NCBI RefSeq assembly: GCF_029227915.1
Contig: NC_079886.1
Coordinates: 186,001 to 250,000, forward strand
Length of the DNA stretch: 64,000 nt
Direction: 5' to 3'
DNA from: Hydractinia symbiolongicarpus
Lineage: Eukaryota; Cnidaria; Hydrozoa; Anthoathecata; Hydractiniidae
Shown here: piece after piece, positions 62,601 through 64,000 of the stretch
Layout: each line of letters opens with the position of its first letter
Numbering within the stretch: position 1 is the stretch's first letter
The notes under the pieces: model-generated
Told to the model about the DNA's origin: nothing
Database searches by the model: none
What the model saw: only the letters and a program-made list of their open reading frames with translations
Made by a program: the position numbers and the translations under genes

Positions 62601-64000
62601 TATTTAGCGTCTCATCAAAAATGAAAACATTTTTGAAAACTACAAGTCTCATGCGTTTTAGTGGTGAAAAAATAATTTAAAAAATCGTTCTGAAAATTAG
62701 CTTACTCACAGGGTACTTTCTTTGTATACATTCGACTATAGGGGCCAAGCCCGGGATTTACAGGAAATCGCGGGTTTTCGTATGCGGGCGATTAAACTTC
62801 TTTTTTTCAGCGTCTCATCAAAAATGAAAACATTTTTGAAAACTACAAGTCTCATGCGTTTTAGTGGTGAAAAAATAATTTAAAAAATCGTTCGGGAAAT
62901 GAATTTACTCTCTGGGTACTTTCTTTGTATACTTTTGACTATACGGGCCGAGTCCGGGAATTACGGGAAATCGCGGGTTTACGTTTGCCGGCGATTAAAC
63001 TTCTTTTATTTAGCGTCTCATAAAAAATGAAAACATTTTTGAAAACTACAAGTCTCACGCGTTTTAGTGATGAAAATATGATTTAAAAAATCGTTCGGAA
63101 AATGAGTTTACTCCCAGAGTACTTTCTTTGTATACTTTTGACTATACGGACCGAGTACGGGATTTACGGGAAATCGCGGGTTTTCGTTTGCCGGCGATTA
63201 AACTTTTTTTATTCAGCGTCTCATCAAAAATGAAAACATTTTTGAAAACTACAAGTCTCATGCGTTTTAGTGGTGAAAAAATAATTTAAAAAATCGTTCT
63301 GAAAATGAGTTTACTCACAGGGTACTTTCTTTGTATACATTCGACTATAGGGGCCGACCCGGGATTTACAGGAAATCGCGGGTTTACGTTTGCCGGCGAT
63401 TAAACTTCTTTTATCCAGCGTCTCATCAAAAATGAAAACATTTTTAAAAACTGCAAGTCTCATGCATTTTAGTGGTTAAAAAATAATTTAAAAAATCGTT
63501 CGGTAAATGAGGTTACTCCCTGGGTACTTTCTTTCTATACTTTTGATTATACGGGTCGTGTTTGGGATTTACGGGAAATATCGGGTTTTCGTTTGCCGGC
63601 GATTAAACTTGTTTTATTTATCGTCTCATCAAAAATGAAAACATTTTTTAAAACTTTAAGTCTCATGCGTTTTAGTGGTGAAAATATAATTTAAAATATC
63701 GTTCGGGAAATGAGTTTACTCCCAGAGTACTTTCTTTGTATACTTTTGACTATACGGACCGAGTACGGGATTTACGGGAAATCGCGGGTTTTCGTTTGCC
63801 GGCGATTAAACTTCTTTAATTTAGCGTTTCATCAAGAATAAAAACATTTTTGAAAACTTTAAGTCTCATGCGTTTTAGTGGTGAAAATATAATTTAAAAA
63901 ATCGTTCTGAAAATTAGCTTACTCACAGGGTACTTTCTTTGTATACATTCGACTATAGGGGCCAAGCCCGGGATTTACAGGAAATCGCGGGTTTTCGTAT
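59646..64000. repeat. Block B paralog of 14941-22600, same orientation
   Basis: The match begins at TCATGCGTTTTAGTGATGAA (14941 and 59646). It includes the same shortened monomer (60216), the GTCTCACGCG markers (61632 and 63052) and the GGTAAATGAGGTTACTCCC monomer (63502 against 22208). The offset shrinks from 44705 to 41294 bp because this copy has one 8-mer where the left has two, and a 7-mer where the left has an 11-mer. It continues past the window edge. Confidence 0.87.

Larger units (their letters stand above)
35997..64000. repeat. 203-bp satellite array, right arm (about 138 monomers)
   Basis: Same monomer, orientation and phase as the left arm. The array continues to the window edge with no further interruption. 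HOR units and larger block duplications are listed separately. No gene, RNA or second transposon copy is visible in these 28 kb. Confidence 0.97.

Noticed and set aside
1-64000. CRISPR array
   Set aside because: The repeats are contiguous 203-bp monomers with no short repeat and unique spacer pattern, no leader and no cas genes.

Overview
The window is eukaryotic nuclear DNA made of one satellite array interrupted by one DNA transposon. The satellite monomer is about 203 bp, AT-rich, and always in the same orientation. It fills 1-30131 and 35997-64000, roughly 285 monomers. The remaining 5.87 kb (30132-35996) is a single insertion with a 1128-codon intact ORF, terminal inverted repeats and a target-site duplication. 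I see no rRNA, tRNA, CRISPR array, operon or bacterial-type gene. The large satellite array, AT-rich coding, poly(A)-type signal and Tudor-like domain suggest an invertebrate metazoan. A sponge or cnidarian is my best guess: as I remember it, proteins with a similar core (HGDGT...HY, TMSD, GNRFN.LF.(D/N)AA, TGPLWR) are numerous there. This identification is from memory and was not checked.

Left arm (1-30131): the satellite is organised into higher-order repeats (HORs) of 5, 6, 7, 8 and 11 monomers (offsets 1015, 1218, 1421, 1584 and 2232 bp). 1-14.9 kb holds near-identical 7-, 6- and 5-mers. 14.9-22.6 kb holds 8-mer and 11-mer blocks. 22.6-28.9 kb is the most diverged part. 28.9-30.1 kb belongs to the same family as 41-43.7 kb.

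Transposon (30132-35996): a perfect 12-bp TIR (TAGGCTGTTCAG) lies at each end, flanked by CTCATTG on both sides. The single long ORF reads as a long coiled coil, then an RNase-H-like DDE transposase core with a helical insertion, then a small Tudor/chromo-like domain. Downstream of the ORF are a poly(A) signal and a five-unit, roughly 165-bp tandem repeat of two subtypes. I cannot place the element in a named superfamily.

Right arm (35997-64000): the array resumes in phase. It contains 8-mer, 7-mer and 6-mer HORs and larger nested duplications (offsets 4868, 6288, 7683/7886 and about 44.7 kb). A paralogous copy of the insertion locus without the transposon lies at 43680-43686. It fixes the net insertion at exactly 5872 bp (5865 bp element plus a 7-bp duplication) and shows that the element arrived in an existing array. 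From 59.6 kb to the end the array repeats the 14.9-22.6 kb block in the same orientation, with different HOR copy numbers.
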